In this document: positions 34,936-48,500 of the stretch, in pieces
How positions within the stretch are numbered: position 1 is the stretch's first letter
Layout: every line of letters starts with the position of its first letter
Assembly: GCA_947449305.1 (NCBI GenBank)
Contig: CANFRA010000004.1
Coordinates: 1 to 58,887 of the forward strand
Reading direction: 5' to 3'
DNA: 58,887 nt
Source of the DNA: Burkholderiaceae bacterium
Lineage (GTDB): Bacteria; Pseudomonadota; Gammaproteobacteria; Burkholderiales; Burkholderiaceae
The notes under the pieces: generated by a model
Database searches by the model: none
The model's input: only the letters and a program-made list of their open reading frames with translations
What the model was told of the DNA's origin: nothing
Translations under genes and position numbers: made by a program

Positions 34936-34965
34936 ATTTTAGCCTATTTTTGTGCAACTGCGCAA
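34936..34965 (-). promoter_or_regulatory. Likely promoter of the tRNA-Ala/Glu/Asp cluster
   Basis: On the minus strand, TTGCGC (34965-34960), an 18-base spacer and TAAAAT (34941-34936) lie between the gltX stop and the first tRNA. The tRNAs could thus be made independently of gltX, though read-through from gltX is also possible, as I see no terminator between them. Confidence 0.5.
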
Positions 34966-34973
34966 ATTGCCTA

Positions 34974-36368
34974 CTAGACTACCTTGGAGAGCCGTTTGAG
35001 TGCTTCTTCCCGGCCCAATACCACCAATACAGAATCGATTGCTGGCGTTTGGGTGGTTGCAAATAAGGCATAACGTACAGGCATCGCTAGGGCGGGCATT
35101 TTGAGTTGATGTTTGGCTAGAACTTGTTTAAATGCAGCGCCATAAGCTTCCTTTGTTGGCTCCGAATTCTCAATAGCAACAATCAGATCTTTCAATGCAG
35201 GAATAACAGATGCTGGGATATTGGCGGCAATCTCCTCTGCACTATGAGCTGGTGCTGGTAAATAAAAAAGCTTAGCCCCTTCTGCAATTTCAATCAGAGT
35301 ATTGGCGCGATCTTTTAATAAACCTACAACTTGAGTAAAGTCCGGACCATTTTCGGTGTCAATCCCAATTTGATGCGCGAAGGGCTTAGTCGCCTGCGCT
35401 AGTTTGGCTGGATCTGCATTCTGAATATATTGATGGTTAAGCCACAGTAGCTTCTCTGGATTGTGTTGTGCAGGTGAACGACCTAGATTGGCCAAATCAA
35501 ACCAAGCCACAAACTGCTCTTTGGTGAACACTTCAGCATCACCATGAGACCAACCTAAGCGCGCCAAGTAGTTCAGTATCGCTTCAGGCAGGTAACCAGC
35601 CTTTTGGTAATCCCGTACGCTCATAGCCCCATTGCGTTTGCTCATCTTCTCACCAGAATCATTTAGGACCGTGGGTAGGTGCGCATAGATAGGCGGATTG
35701 CCACCTAGAGCCCTCATGATATTAATTTGACGAGGGGTATTGTTGACATGATCATCACCACGAATGACATGGGTGATTTTCATATCTAAGTCATCTACCA
35801 CCACGCAGAAGTTATAAGTTGGTGTGCCGTCTGGACGAGCGATGACTAGATCATCGAGCTCGTCATTACTAATCTCAATTTGCCCTTTAACAGCATCGTC
35901 CCAGATAACTGATCCACCAATGGGATTTTTAAAGCGAATTACTGGCTCAATACCTTCCGGAATTGGTGGAAGAGTTTTTCCTGGCTCAGGCCTCCATAAT
36001 CCGTTATAGCGGGGTTTTTCTTTATTGGCCATCTGTTGATCACGAAGCTTGTTCAATTCTTCTTCGCTCATATAACAGGGATAGGCAAGCCCTGCGTCTA
36101 ACATTTGCTTGACCACTTCACGATAGCGATCAATGCGCTGCATCTGATAGATTGGGCCCTCATCTAAATCCAGTCCTAGCCAGGCCATTCCCTCGATGAT
36201 CACATCTACAGCTTCTTGTGAAGAGCGCTCAAGATCTGTGTCTTCAATGCGTAGAATGAAGTCGCCTTGATTATGGCGAGCAAATGCCCATGGATATAAA
36301 GCGCTACGGAGATTACCTAGATGAATGAAACCTGTGGGGCTGGGAGCGAAACGTGTACGAATATGCAT
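34974..36368 (-). CDS. gltX: Glutamyl-tRNA synthetase
   Basis: Charges tRNA-Glu. The 464-residue class I synthetase starts [25 protein letters not shown] (the HIGH-like motif is IHLG) and has the KMSKR motif in [13 protein letters not shown], plus DVIDDLDM-type and [11 protein letters not shown] segments. I chose ATG 36368 since it aligns with E. coli GltX (MKIKTRFAPSP); ATG 36377 is only three codons further. The tRNA-Ala, tRNA-Glu and tRNA-Asp genes follow on the same strand. hslO diverges 64 bases away. Confidence 0.96.
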   Translation of the reverse strand: MHIRTRFAPSPTGFIHLGNLRSALYPWAFARHNQGDFILRIEDTDLERSSQEAVDVIIEGMAWLGLDLDEGPIYQMQRIDRYREVVKQMLDAGLAYPCYMSEEELNKLRDQQMANKEKPRYNGLWRPEPGKTLPPIPEGIEPVIRFKNPIGGSVIWDDAVKGQIEISNDELDDLVIARPDGTPTYNFCVVVDDLDMKITHVIRGDDHVNNTPRQINIMRALGGNPPIYAHLPTVLNDSGEKMSKRNGAMSVRDYQKAGYLPEAILNYLARLGWSHGDAEVFTKEQFVAWFDLANLGRSPAQHNPEKLLWLNHQYIQNADPAKLAQATKPFAHQIGIDTENGPDFTQVVGLLKDRANTLIEIAEGAKLFYLPAPAHSAEEIAANIPASVIPALKDLIVAIENSEPTKEAYGAAFKQVLAKHQLKMPALAMPVRYALFATTQTPAIDSVLVVLGREEALKRLSKVV

Positions 36369-36432
36369 AAACTCCATTATCTCAGGTCAGATGATTTGGC
36401 GGCAAAATTCAAAAACGTGGATACTTTGTCCT

Positions 36433-37398
36433 ATGAATGAATTACTAGTATTTGTCTGTGATGGAGCCCCTGTTCGCGGGGAAATTGTCTCCATTAGCAC
36501 TGCTTGGCAGGCTGTTTTAGAGCGTCGCAATGATCCCCCTGCAGTTCGTCGTATCTTGGGGGATTTTGTTGGTGCCGCCACTCTGTTATGCGCAAGCCTG
36601 AAGTTTGATGGCACCTTGATTATTCAGGCTCAAAGCAAAGGCCCCATTTCACTTTTAGTGGTTGAATGTAAGTCAGATTTATCCATGAGGGCTACTGTTA
36701 AGCTTTCGGTAGATCCATCAGAAATCGCCCTCAATGCTAGCCTTGGCGAGCTCTTAGATGCCACTAGTTCTGGAAGGCTGGTTATTACCCTAGATCCATC
36801 AGAGCGTGAACCTGGTCAGCCACCCTATCAAGGTATTGTTGCTCTCCAGGAGCAGCATGGCAGCACCATCAAACCCGTATCTAGCGCTGCAGAGGCCATT
36901 GGCCTATACATGCAAAAATCAGAGCAATTGGATACGCGGATATGGCTAGCCTCAAGCGACACCCATATTGGCGGCCTCTTATTGCAACGTATGCCTGATT
37001 CAGGTGGTCATATACACCTTGATGCGCAAACAGCGGTAGAAGGCTGGACTCGTATCCAGACTTTAGGAGAGACCATTACCAACGATGAGCTTCTTACCCT
37101 TCCCCCAGAAACGATCCTCAGGCGTCTATTTCTTGAAGAGTCTACCGAGAATGGTGTGCGCAGCTTTGCCCCACGTCAAATCCGTTTTTCTTGTCGTTGT
37201 TCGCGTAATAAAGTGGCAGATGTTTTACGTATGCTCGGCGAAGAAGAGGTCCAGGGAATATTAGCTGAGCAAGGCGTGGTCGAGACTATTTGTGAGTTCT
37301 GCGCTAAGCCTTATCGATTCGATGCCGTAGACTGTTTACAGGTTTTTAAAACAGACTTACTGAGTGATGCTACTAGACCGCCATCTAGCGGTCACTAA
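36433..37398 (+). CDS. hslO: Hsp33 redox-regulated chaperonin
   Basis: Chaperone switched on by oxidation. The 321-residue protein has the C-terminal zinc-binding redox switch with Cys-x-Cys (SCRCS) and Cys-x-x-Cys (CEFC), plus the N-terminal HSP33 domain with LLCASLKFDGTLIIQAQSKGP. The long open frame begins at 36325, but ATG 36433 (MNELLVFVCDG) gives a normal length and leaves space from gltX; E. coli Hsp33 is 292. The C-terminal tail after the zinc site is longer than in E. coli. Confidence 0.94.
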   Translation: MNELLVFVCDGAPVRGEIVSISTAWQAVLERRNDPPAVRRILGDFVGAATLLCASLKFDGTLIIQAQSKGPISLLVVECKSDLSMRATVKLSVDPSEIALNASLGELLDATSSGRLVITLDPSEREPGQPPYQGIVALQEQHGSTIKPVSSAAEAIGLYMQKSEQLDTRIWLASSDTHIGGLLLQRMPDSGGHIHLDAQTAVEGWTRIQTLGETITNDELLTLPPETILRRLFLEESTENGVRSFAPRQIRFSCRCSRNKVADVLRMLGEEEVQGILAEQGVVETICEFCAKPYRFDAVDCLQVFKTDLLSDATRPPSSGH

Positions 37399-37411
37399 TC
37401 TTTGTTAGTGA
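37376..37411 (+). terminator. Possible double hairpin at the 3' end of hslO
   Basis: GACCGC/GCGGTC (37376-37393) and TCACTAA/TTAGTGA (37392-37411) form two adjacent hairpins that include the hslO stop codon, followed by GTTTATT. The T-run is weak, so termination is only likely. Confidence 0.4.
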
Positions 37412-37413
37412 GT

Positions 37414-37743
37414 TTATTGCTTAGCAGTTGCTGGCTTGAGTTCATCAACTGCAGGTGCTGCGCTAGCTTTATCAACAGGCAAGATCTGCACAAAAAATTC
37501 ACCTTCTTTAATTAAGCCATGTTCGGCCCTGGCGCGCTCCTCAATCGCACGCGTGCCATCTTTTAAGTCTTTCACATCGCCAGCTAACTTGGCATTGCGT
37601 AGAGCCAAAAGACTATTTTTAGCCTCTTGTAACTCTACTTGTTTTTCCATTTCATAAACCTTAAGCCATCCACCCTTGCCTAGCCAAAGTGGGTACTGGA
37701 TTGCAATTAGCAATAACAGCATGGAGTAGATAACTATCCGCAT
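37414..37743 (-). CDS. ftsB: Cell division protein FtsB
   Basis: Divisome protein that joins FtsL and FtsQ. The 109-residue product has a short cytoplasmic start, a membrane helix (about 3-20), then a coiled coil (about 30-75, with repeated E/Q/L positions) and a C-terminal tail rich in Ala/Pro. The coiled coil holds RNAKLAGDVKDLKDG, close to the ...RN..L.A.V.DLK.G pattern of FtsB. The place after pyrG-kdsA-eno is the standard proteobacterial order. Confidence 0.9.
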   Translation of the reverse strand: MRIVIYSMLLLLIAIQYPLWLGKGGWLKVYEMEKQVELQEAKNSLLALRNAKLAGDVKDLKDGTRAIEERARAEHGLIKEGEFFVQILPVDKASAAPAVDELKPATAKQ

Positions 37744-37764
37744 AACAAACCAATTTTCTGAGGT

Positions 37765-39096
<1,332 letters not shown>

Positions 39097-39104
39097 CTAC
39101 AAAT

Positions 39105-39968
39105 TTATTTGAAGCTATCTTCTAAAAATGGACCACTAGATTTCACTACAGCATCAATCGCAACTAGCGATTCCAGTAACTCTTTCATCCGGTGCAAGGG
39201 CACGGCATTAGGTCCATCAGACAAGGCCTTGGATGGATCTGGATGGGTTTCCATAAACAGACCGCTAATACCTACCGCAACTGCCGCACGAGCCAAGACA
39301 GGTACAAACTCTCTCTGGCCACCGCTGGCTGTACCTTGACCACCAGGCAATTGAACGGAATGGGTCGCATCAAATACTACGGGTGCATTTGCTTCGCGCA
39401 AGATGGCAAGGCTTCGCATATCAGAAACCAGATTGTTATAACCAAATGAAGCGCCGCGCTCACAAACCATAAATTGGTCTGGAAGATTTACTTCTTTAGC
39501 AGCCGCTCTAGCCTTCTCGATGACGTTGAGCATCTCATGAGGCGAAAGGAACTGCCCTTTCTTGAAATTGACTGGCTTACCGCTTTGAGCGCACGCTCTA
39601 ATAAAATCTGTTTGTCTACATAAAAAGGCAGGGGTTTGAATTACATCAACTACCTTAGAAACTGCCTCGATCTCGCTAATATCATGGACGTCAGTCAGAA
39701 TCGGTACGCCAACTTGTTTTTTTACTTTAGCTAATATCTCCAGGCCCTTGTCCATGCCTAAACCACGGAATGAATTTCCAGAAGAGCGATTTGCTTTATC
39801 AAATGACGATTTATAGATAAACGGAATTTTTAGGGCACTTGTGATTTCTTTTAATTGGCCAGCGACATCGATCGCGGACTGCTCTGATTCAATCACACAT
39901 GTCCCAGCAATCAAGAAGAAGCGTTGATCCAGGCCAACATTGAAACCACATAGCTGAAATGAGCTCAT
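39105..39968 (-). CDS. kdsA: 3-deoxy-D-manno-octulosonate 8-phosphate synthase
   Basis: Condenses arabinose 5-phosphate with PEP to make KDO-8-P for lipopolysaccharide. The 287-residue TIM-barrel enzyme has [70 protein letters not shown] and [16 protein letters not shown]. It lies 9 bases after pyrG. Its PEP substrate comes from the product of the next gene, eno. Confidence 0.98.
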   Translation of the reverse strand: MSSFQLCGFNVGLDQRFFLIAGTCVIESEQSAIDVAGQLKEITSALKIPFIYKSSFDKANRSSGNSFRGLGMDKGLEILAKVKKQVGVPILTDVHDISEIEAVSKVVDVIQTPAFLCRQTDFIRACAQSGKPVNFKKGQFLSPHEMLNVIEKARAAAKEVNLPDQFMVCERGASFGYNNLVSDMRSLAILREANAPVVFDATHSVQLPGGQGTASGGQREFVPVLARAAVAVGISGLFMETHPDPSKALSDGPNAVPLHRMKELLESLVAIDAVVKSSGPFLEDSFK

Positions 39969-39977
39969 CGGTTCCTC

Positions 39978-41642
<1,665 letters not shown>

Positions 41643-41686
41643 TTAAGCTCTGTTGGAAAAAGTAATTATAACGATAGCGTTAAGGA

Positions 41687-41716
41687 TTGAGGAACTTTCA
41701 AAATTGGTTATATATT
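41687..41716 (+). promoter_or_regulatory. Possible promoter for the superinfection-immunity-family gene
   Basis: TTGAGG (41687-41692), an 18-base spacer and TATATT (41711-41716) precede the ATG at 41762 by 45 bases. The pyrG -10 on the other strand (41665-41670) is 17 bases away, so the divergent promoters lie side by side. Confidence 0.4.
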
Positions 41717-41761
41717 AGATAAATTGCTTAAATTTCCACTTTTTCAGCTGAATCGTCGTCT

Positions 41762-41950
41762 ATGCGCCTTCTCTTTGCTGTATTAATTGCCGCTCTATCC
41801 CTCTTCTATTTCTTGCCCTTCGCGATCGCTTTTCATCGAAAAAGGGCTAATACTGGGGCTATTTTTGCCTTGAACCTCTTTTTAGGGTGGTCCTTGATTG
41901 GATGGGTGGTGGCGCTGGTTTGGGCATTAAAGGATGAGCAAATCATCTAA
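41762..41950 (+). CDS. Superinfection immunity-family membrane protein
   Basis: A 62-residue protein with two membrane helices (about 2-24 and 33-56). It fits the Imm_superinfect family named after phage T4 Imm, through YFLPFAIAFHRKRANTGAIF and NLFLGWSLIGWVVALVWAL, where the NLFLGW..IGW.. pattern is diagnostic. In T4 the protein blocks a second phage from injecting DNA. Bacterial homologues are common and mostly untested, so no defence role is proven. It is a lone gene between pyrG and acnB, with its own likely promoter. Confidence 0.86.
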   Translation: MRLLFAVLIAALSLFYFLPFAIAFHRKRANTGAIFALNLFLGWSLIGWVVALVWALKDEQII

Positions 41951-42054
41951 TTTTGGTCAAAACACCGTTTTTTAGGGCTAGATTTCATCTAAATAGCCCC
42001 AATGTGGTGAAATTAAGGGAATTTAAACTCTTATATAAGACTTAAATAAGTAAC

Positions 42055-42085
42055 TATAATGTGTCTGTTCGGGAGAAAATTCCCG
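42055..42085 (+). promoter_or_regulatory. acnB -10 box and leader hairpin
   Basis: A perfect TATAAT (42055-42060) with no clear -35 lies 67 bases before the acnB ATG. Directly after the expected transcription start is a 6-bp hairpin, CGGGAG/TTCCCG, with loop AAAA (42070-42085). The hairpin could stabilise the mRNA or bind a regulator. No known riboswitch is recognised. Confidence 0.45.
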
Positions 42086-42127
42086 TTTAGCCTTTCTATA
42101 GAACTCATTTACCTCATAGGAAACACC

Positions 42128-44713
42128 ATGTTAGAAGCCTATAACGCTACCGTTGCCGAACGCGCAACTCTTGGTATCCCGGCCCTCCCGTTAACCAAGG
42201 ATCAGACTGCTGAGCTGGTCAAATTGTTAAAGAATCCACCGGCGGGCAAAGAGGCTGAGCTTGTAGAGCTAATTACGCACCGCGTACCCGCTGGCGTTGA
42301 TGAGGCTGCAAAAGTAAAAGCAGAATTTTTAGATGCTATTGCAAAAGGCACAGAAAAATCACCCTTGATTTCTCGTGTGAAGGCAACTGAACTTTTAGGC
42401 ACCATGCTCGGTGGCTACAACATTAAACCTTTGGTTGAATTATTAAGTGATGCTGAATGTGGTGCTGTTGCTGCGCAAGCACTCAAGAAAACGCTCTTGA
42501 TGTTTGATTACTTCAATGATGTGCTTGAGCTTGCTGAAAAAGGTAATTCAAATGCAAAGGCCGTGATGAAAAGCTGGGCTGATGCGGACTGGTTTACTAG
42601 CCGCCCTGCAGTTCCAGAGAGTATGAAGCTCACGGTATTTAAAGTTACTGGCGAGACAAATACAGACGACCTCTCTCCTGCCCCTGATGCGTGGAGCCGT
42701 CCAGACATTCCATTGCATGCAACGATCATGCTGAAAAACCCACGCCCTGGTATCGAACCGGATGAATCTGGTGTTCGTGGCCCCATGAAACAAATCGCTG
42801 AGTTGCAGAAAAAAGGCAATCAAATTGCTTATGTTGGTGACGTTGTTGGCACTGGTTCATCACGTAAATCCGCTACTAACTCTGTACTCTGGTGGACTGG
42901 TCAAGATATTCCCTTCGTACCAAATAAGCGTTTTGGTGGTGTTTGTCTTGGCGGCAATATTGCCCCAATCTTCTTTAACACCATGGAAGATTCTGGTGCG
43001 CTACCAATCGAATTAGATGTATCTCAAATGCATATGGGTGATGTGATTGAGTTGCGCCCATATGAAGGCAAAGCATTTAAAAATGGTAAAGAGATTGCTG
43101 CTTTTTCACTCAAGTCACCAGTGATTTTGGATGAAGTTCGTGCTGGCGGTCGTATCCCATTGATCGTAGGACGCGGCTTAACCGCAAAAGCCCGTGCGGC
43201 ATTAGGTTTGCCTGCCTCAACAGAATTCCGCCTCCCAGTAAGCCCGCCTGATAATAAAAAAGGTTTCAGCCTGGCCCAAAAGATGGTTGGACGTGCATGC
43301 GGTTTACCAGAGGGACAAGGTATACGTCCTGGCACCTACTGCGAACCACACATGACTACCGTTGGCTCGCAAGATACAACTGGTCCTATGACACGTGACG
43401 AATTGAAAGATTTGGCTTGCTTGGGCTTCTCTTCTGATTTAGTGATGCAATCTTTCTGTCACACGTCTGCATATCCAAAGCCAGTAGATATTCGCACTCA
43501 ACACGAGTTGCCACCATTCATGACCAATCGTGGCGGTGTTGCATTGCGTCCAGGTGATGGCGTGATCCATAGCTGGTTAAATCGCTTGCTGCTTCCCGAT
43601 ACCTGCGGAACCGGTGGCGATAGCCACACTCGCTTCCCAATTGGAATCTCATTTCCTGCTGGCTCTGGGTTGGTTGCTTTCGCGGCAGCGACTGGTGTTA
43701 TGCCCTTGGATATGCCTGAATCTGTTTTAGTTCGCTTCAAGGGAAAGATGCAGCCTGGCATCACCCTGCGTGACTTAGTTAATGCCATCCCTTTGTATGC
43801 AATCAAAAAGGGTTTACTGACCGTTGAGAAGCAAGGCAAGAAAAATATTTTCTCTGGCCGCATCCTTGAAATCGAGGGTCTACCTGACCTCAAAGTTGAG
43901 CAAGCATTTGAACTTTCTGATGCATCAGCTGAGCGTTCTGCCGGTGGCTGCACTGTTCATTTGAACAAAGAGCCGATTATTGAGTACATGCAATCCAATA
44001 TCACTTTGATGAAGTGGATGATTGCGAATGGCTACGAAGACAAGCGCACCCTTGGCCGTCGTATCAAGGCCATGCAAGCTTGGATTGCAGACCCACAATT
44101 ACTGCAACCTGATGCTAATGCTGACTATGCAGAGATTATCGAAATCAATATCGATGAAATCAAAGAGCCTATCTTGGCCTGCCCTAACGATCCGGATGAT
44201 GTGAAGTTCCTTTCGGAAGTTGCCGGTGACAAGATTGATGAAGTCTTTATTGGCTCTTGCATGACTAACATTGGGCACTTCCGCGCAGCAGGTCAAGTTT
44301 TGCAAGGCAAGAAAGATATGCCAACCCGTTTATGGGTGGCTCCTCCAACGAAGATGGACGCCATGGTGTTGATGGAAGAAGGTTACTACGGTATGTTGGG
44401 TGCAGCTGGTGCACGCATGGAAAGTCCAGGCTGTTCACTCTGCATGGGTAATCAAGCGCAGATTCGTAAAGGTTCAACAGCCGTATCAACCTCTACACGT
44501 AATTTCCCTAACCGTTTAGGTATCGATACTCGCGTGTATTTGGCTTCTGCTGAGTTAGCCTCTGTTGCCGCCCTTTTGGGACGCCTACCTACTCCTGCTG
44601 AGTATTTAGAACAAGTGAAGGCGCTAGATGCTAAGGCCAGTGATGTTTATAAATACATGAGCTTTGATAAACTCAAGTCGTTTAGTGATGTCGCAGATAC
44701 TGTGACTGTCTAA
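42128..44713 (+). CDS. acnB: Aconitate hydratase B
   Basis: TCA-cycle enzyme converting citrate to isocitrate with a [4Fe-4S] cluster. The 861-residue protein matches AcnB in order: N-terminal HEAT-like helical domain (to about 160), swivel domain (about 165-380, with [12 protein letters not shown] and [18 protein letters not shown]), then the large catalytic part. Cluster cysteines lie in GSCMTNIGH and CSLCMGNQ. I chose ATG 42128 ([13 protein letters not shown]), which has AGGAAAC ahead, over the frame open to 42059. E. coli AcnB is 865 residues. It ends at a strong terminator. Confidence 0.97.
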   Translation: MLEAYNATVAERATLGIPALPLTKDQTAELVKLLKNPPAGKEAELVELITHRVPAGVDEAAKVKAEFLDAIAKGTEKSPLISRVKATELLGTMLGGYNIKPLVELLSDAECGAVAAQALKKTLLMFDYFNDVLELAEKGNSNAKAVMKSWADADWFTSRPAVPESMKLTVFKVTGETNTDDLSPAPDAWSRPDIPLHATIMLKNPRPGIEPDESGVRGPMKQIAELQKKGNQIAYVGDVVGTGSSRKSATNSVLWWTGQDIPFVPNKRFGGVCLGGNIAPIFFNTMEDSGALPIELDVSQMHMGDVIELRPYEGKAFKNGKEIAAFSLKSPVILDEVRAGGRIPLIVGRGLTAKARAALGLPASTEFRLPVSPPDNKKGFSLAQKMVGRACGLPEGQGIRPGTYCEPHMTTVGSQDTTGPMTRDELKDLACLGFSSDLVMQSFCHTSAYPKPVDIRTQHELPPFMTNRGGVALRPGDGVIHSWLNRLLLPDTCGTGGDSHTRFPIGISFPAGSGLVAFAAATGVMPLDMPESVLVRFKGKMQPGITLRDLVNAIPLYAIKKGLLTVEKQGKKNIFSGRILEIEGLPDLKVEQAFELSDASAERSAGGCTVHLNKEPIIEYMQSNITLMKWMIANGYEDKRTLGRRIKAMQAWIADPQLLQPDANADYAEIIEINIDEIKEPILACPNDPDDVKFLSEVAGDKIDEVFIGSCMTNIGHFRAAGQVLQGKKDMPTRLWVAPPTKMDAMVLMEEGYYGMLGAAGARMESPGCSLCMGNQAQIRKGSTAVSTSTRNFPNRLGIDTRVYLASAELASVAALLGRLPTPAEYLEQVKALDAKASDVYKYMSFDKLKSFSDVADTVTV

Positions 44714-44717
44714 AAAG

Positions 44718-44744
44718 AAAAGGCGATCAACTGATCGCCTTTTT
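44718..44744. terminator. Bidirectional terminator of acnB and the methyltransferase
   Basis: AGGCGATCA and TGATCGCCT form a 9-bp stem around AC, followed by TTTTTC on the plus strand and TTTTCTTTTT on the minus strand. It lies between the convergent stops of acnB and the methyltransferase-like gene. Confidence 0.92.
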
Positions 44745-44756
44745 CTTATGCATGTT

Positions 44757-45518
44757 TTATATCGATAGCCGTAATTGCTGTCGAGCATTCTCGCTGCTGA
44801 TGCCTGATACCCACTTATTGGTTGGTAGTTCTGTTTTCTCTTTAATGAGCTTGGCGCGTGCCGAAACAGTTTTCCATTGGGCTTCTAGCCTGGGACCCTT
44901 AAAAGCAATAGCCACTACATTGCAATCATGTGATTCCGGAAATAACAGTACACGATTAGAAAATGCTTCGCAGATGTTCTTGAGATTGATGTTAAAGCTC
45001 TTATGACGTGAAAATAAATTGACTGTCAGAACGCCTGGTTCCTTGAGGATGTTGTAGCAACCCTGATAAAACTCCAAAGAGCTTGCGGATGGACCATCAC
45101 AAATAGCATCGTATAAATCGACCTGGACTGCATCGAAGGTATTTTTGTATTTAGCATTCTTCACAAATTCTTTAGCATCTGCCTGCAGTGTTTCAAGTCT
45201 GCGATCATCATCTGGCATTGAAAACATGCTTCTTGCCGACACAATGACGGCAGGATTAAGCTCAACAACAGTTGATTTGACGGCTGGGCAATGAAGGTGA
45301 GTAAACTTTGTTAAAGCTCCAGTTCCAAGTCCTAATTGTGCAACCCGCATACCGGGCTTAGTTTCTAAAAAGAGTAGCCAGGCCATCATTTGCTGGTTGT
45401 ACTCGAGGTAAATTTCATTGGGGTCACGAATACGCATTGCCCCTTGAATTAACTCGGTACCAAAATGAAGGTAGCGCACTCCTCCGCTCTCGGAAAAGGT
45501 TACCGGCTCCATCAACAT
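44757..45518 (-). CDS. Spermidine-synthase-like methyltransferase-fold protein
   Basis: Class I SAM-dependent methyltransferase fold, about 253 residues. It has QLGLGTGALTKFTH (motif I), VELNPAVI (acidic end of strand 2), DAVQVDLYDAICDGPSAS (spermidine-synthase-like catalytic loop) and VLTVNLFSRHKS. The group is annotated as spermidine synthase-like, but the true substrate is unknown. The open frame extends to 45596 into purL, so I use ATG 45518 (ATG 45512 is also possible). It begins 22 bases after the purL stop. Confidence 0.75.
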   Translation of the reverse strand: MLMEPVTFSESGGVRYLHFGTELIQGAMRIRDPNEIYLEYNQQMMAWLLFLETKPGMRVAQLGLGTGALTKFTHLHCPAVKSTVVELNPAVIVSARSMFSMPDDDRRLETLQADAKEFVKNAKYKNTFDAVQVDLYDAICDGPSASSLEFYQGCYNILKEPGVLTVNLFSRHKSFNINLKNICEAFSNRVLLFPESHDCNVVAIAFKGPRLEAQWKTVSARAKLIKEKTELPTNKWVSGISSENARQQLRLSI

Positions 45519-45540
45519 AGATGCTTTAGCTTCACTGGAT

Positions 45541-48500
45541 TTACTTTGCCCAGCGGCGTGCGTTACGGAACAAACGTAACCAAGGACTTGCCCCATCAGG
45601 AGTGTTTAGCCATTCTGGTGGGCACCAGCTCATCTGCACAGCCCTAAATACTCGCTCAGGGTGCGGCATCATGACCGTAAAGCGACCATCTGGCGTTGTT
45701 AAACCTGTTAATCCACCCGGGGAGCCATTTGGATTCATCGGATAGGTTTGAGTTGGATTACCCTCATGATCAACAAAGCGTAATGTTGCCAAACCTTGCT
45801 GTTGTAGTAGATCTAAATTGCCCTGCTGGCTGAAATTGGCAAAGCCCTCGCCATGCGCTATAGCGATTGGTAATTGACTGCCTTCCATGCCTTGCGTAAA
45901 GATCGATGGTGAAGCTAGTACTTCTGCCATCACTAAGCGGGCTTCGTATTGTTCTGATTGATTGCGTGTAAATTTAGGCCAAGCCTGTGCGCCAGGAATA
46001 ATTCCAGCAAGATTACTCATCATCTGGCAACCATTACAAACACCTAAAGCAAAGCTATCTTGGCGGTTGAAGAATGTTGAGAATTGATCTCGGAGTTGCT
46101 GATTAAAGAGAATCGTTTTTGCCCAACCTTCGCCGGCGCCAAGAACATCACCATAACTAAATCCGCCACAAGCGATGAGGCCTCTGAAGTCATCGAGCTT
46201 TGCCTTACCGCTTAAAAGATCGGACATATGAACATCGTAGCTATCAAAGCCAGCCCAGTTCACAGCATAGGCCATTTCTACATGGGAGTTAACGCCCTGC
46301 TCGCGAAGAATGGCTACCTTAGGGCGAGCATTTTTTCCAATAAATGGTGCAGCAACATCTTCTGCAGGATCAAAGGTGAGTTTTGGTGTCATCCCTGCAT
46401 CAGATAGATTGTCTAAGAGGGCAAATTCACTATCAGCACAAGCTGGGTTATCACGTAAGCGCGCTATTTGATAGCTAGTATTAGTCCACATCTTTTGCAA
46501 TATTTCGCGGGGCTCTGCGAAGATATTTTTAGCATCACACCAGACCTCAATACGGCCATTGCTGTTCGGTTTTGCAATGACGTGACTAAAGGCACTTAAA
46601 CCAAGTTTGCGAAGTACTGCAAATACTGCATCTCGGTCTTCCCTGCGTATCTGAATCACTACGCCAAGCTCTTCATTGAATAAGGCACGCATTGTTTGTT
46701 CATGACGGCGACCAGAGACTTGCTGTGCCCAGTTTTTAGCATCACCATGGTCTGGCTCTTGACTGGGATCCACTGCAATCATGTCAACATTGATCGAGAC
46801 GCCACAATGGGTTGCAAAAGCCATCTCCGCAATGCAAGCCAGTAAGCCGCCATCAGAGCGATCGTGATAAGCCAAGAGCTTATTTTCTTTACGCAGTTCA
46901 ATGATGGCTGCAGCTAAATTTTTCAGATCTTCTGGATGATCTAGATTTGGAGCTGCTTTCCCAGATTGATTCAATACTTGAGCCAGAATGCTACCAGCCA
47001 TCCGGTTCTTACCTCGACCAAGATCAACCAAAATCAACTCAGTATCTAGCATCATCCCATCTTGCGCTTTGAGCTTTAGTTGAGGAGTCAGTGTTTTACG
47101 AACATCTTGCACAGAGGCGAATGCTGAAATAATCAAGGAAACAGGAGCAACGACTTTCTTATCTTGTCCTGCATCTTGCCAAGCTGTTGCCATCGATAAA
47201 GAATCTTTGCCAACGGGTATTGAAATTCCTAAAGCGGGACAAAGCTCCATGCCGACCGCTTTAACAGAGTCATAAAGCTTAGCGTCCTCACCAGGAGCGC
47301 CACAAGCAGCCATCCAGTTTGCCGATAACTTAATATCTTCTAAATGACGAATATCGGCAGCCAGAAGATTGGTAATGGCCTCACCAACAGCCATTCGAGC
47401 TGCTGCGGGAGCATCAATCACTGCTACAGGAGTTCTCTCTCCCATACTCATGGCTTCACCGCGATAGCCTTTGTAATCCATTAAGGTGACGGCACAATCT
47501 GCTACTGGCACTTGCCATGGACCAACAAATTGATCGCGGGCATTTAAGCCCCCAACAGTTCTGTCACCAATAGTGATCAAGAATGATTTGCTAGCAACGG
47601 TAGGCTGCTGCAATACCCAGGCAATAGATTGAGCAAGATCAGCATCAGTGACATTAAGCTCGTTAAATTGCTGGGCTAGCCGTTGAACATTACGATGCAT
47701 ACGCGGAGGTTTGCCCAGTAGCACTTCCATTGGCATATCAACCGGCATTGCTGTATCAGCGCCAAGAGTTTGTTTAGAGTCAATCAGTTGCAATTGACGC
47801 TGCGCTGTAGCCTCGCCGACTACAGCAAATGGGCAACGTTCACGCTCACAAAGGGCTTTAAATAGTTCTAAATCTTTTGCTTCAATCGCCAATACATAAC
47901 GCTCTTGTGACTCGTTACACCAGATCTCTGCGGGGCTCATACCACTCTCTTCAAGTGGTACGTTGCGTAATTTAAATTTGGCACCTAAACCAGCGCCATC
48001 AGCTAGCTCAGGGAAGGCATTTGATAATCCGCCAGCACCAACATCATGGATAGATACGATCGGATTTTTTTGACCCATAGCGCGACAAGCATTAATAACC
48101 TCTTGTGCACGACGCTCCATTTCTGGATTGCCGCGCTGAACAGAGTCAAAATCTAAATCTGCAGTATTGGTTCCAGTGGCAACCGAACTACCTGTAGCGC
48201 CGCCCATGCCAATTCTCATGCCAGGGCCACCGAGTTGAATCAATAAGTGCCCAGCCTCAATCGCTTTCTTGCCAGTATGAATAGCGTCAATGCTGCCGAT
48301 GCCTCCAGCAATCATGATGGGTTTGTGATAACCCCGACGTACGCCATCCAAGGTTTGCTCAAATACACGAAAGTAACCACCTAAAATTGGTCGGCCGAAT
48401 TCGTTATTAAAGGCTGCGCCACCCAATGGGCCATCAATCATGATCTGTAAGGGCGTAGCTATACGTTCAGGTTTGCCGTACTTTTCACTTTCCCATGGAA

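Noticed and set aside
42059..42127. N-terminal extension of AcnB.
   Set aside because: The frame starts inside the probable promoter region, and ATG 42128 has a ribosome site and the conserved AcnB N-terminus.
43498..43953. 151-codon minus-strand frame antisense to acnB.
   Set aside because: Shadow of acnB; no recognisable domain.
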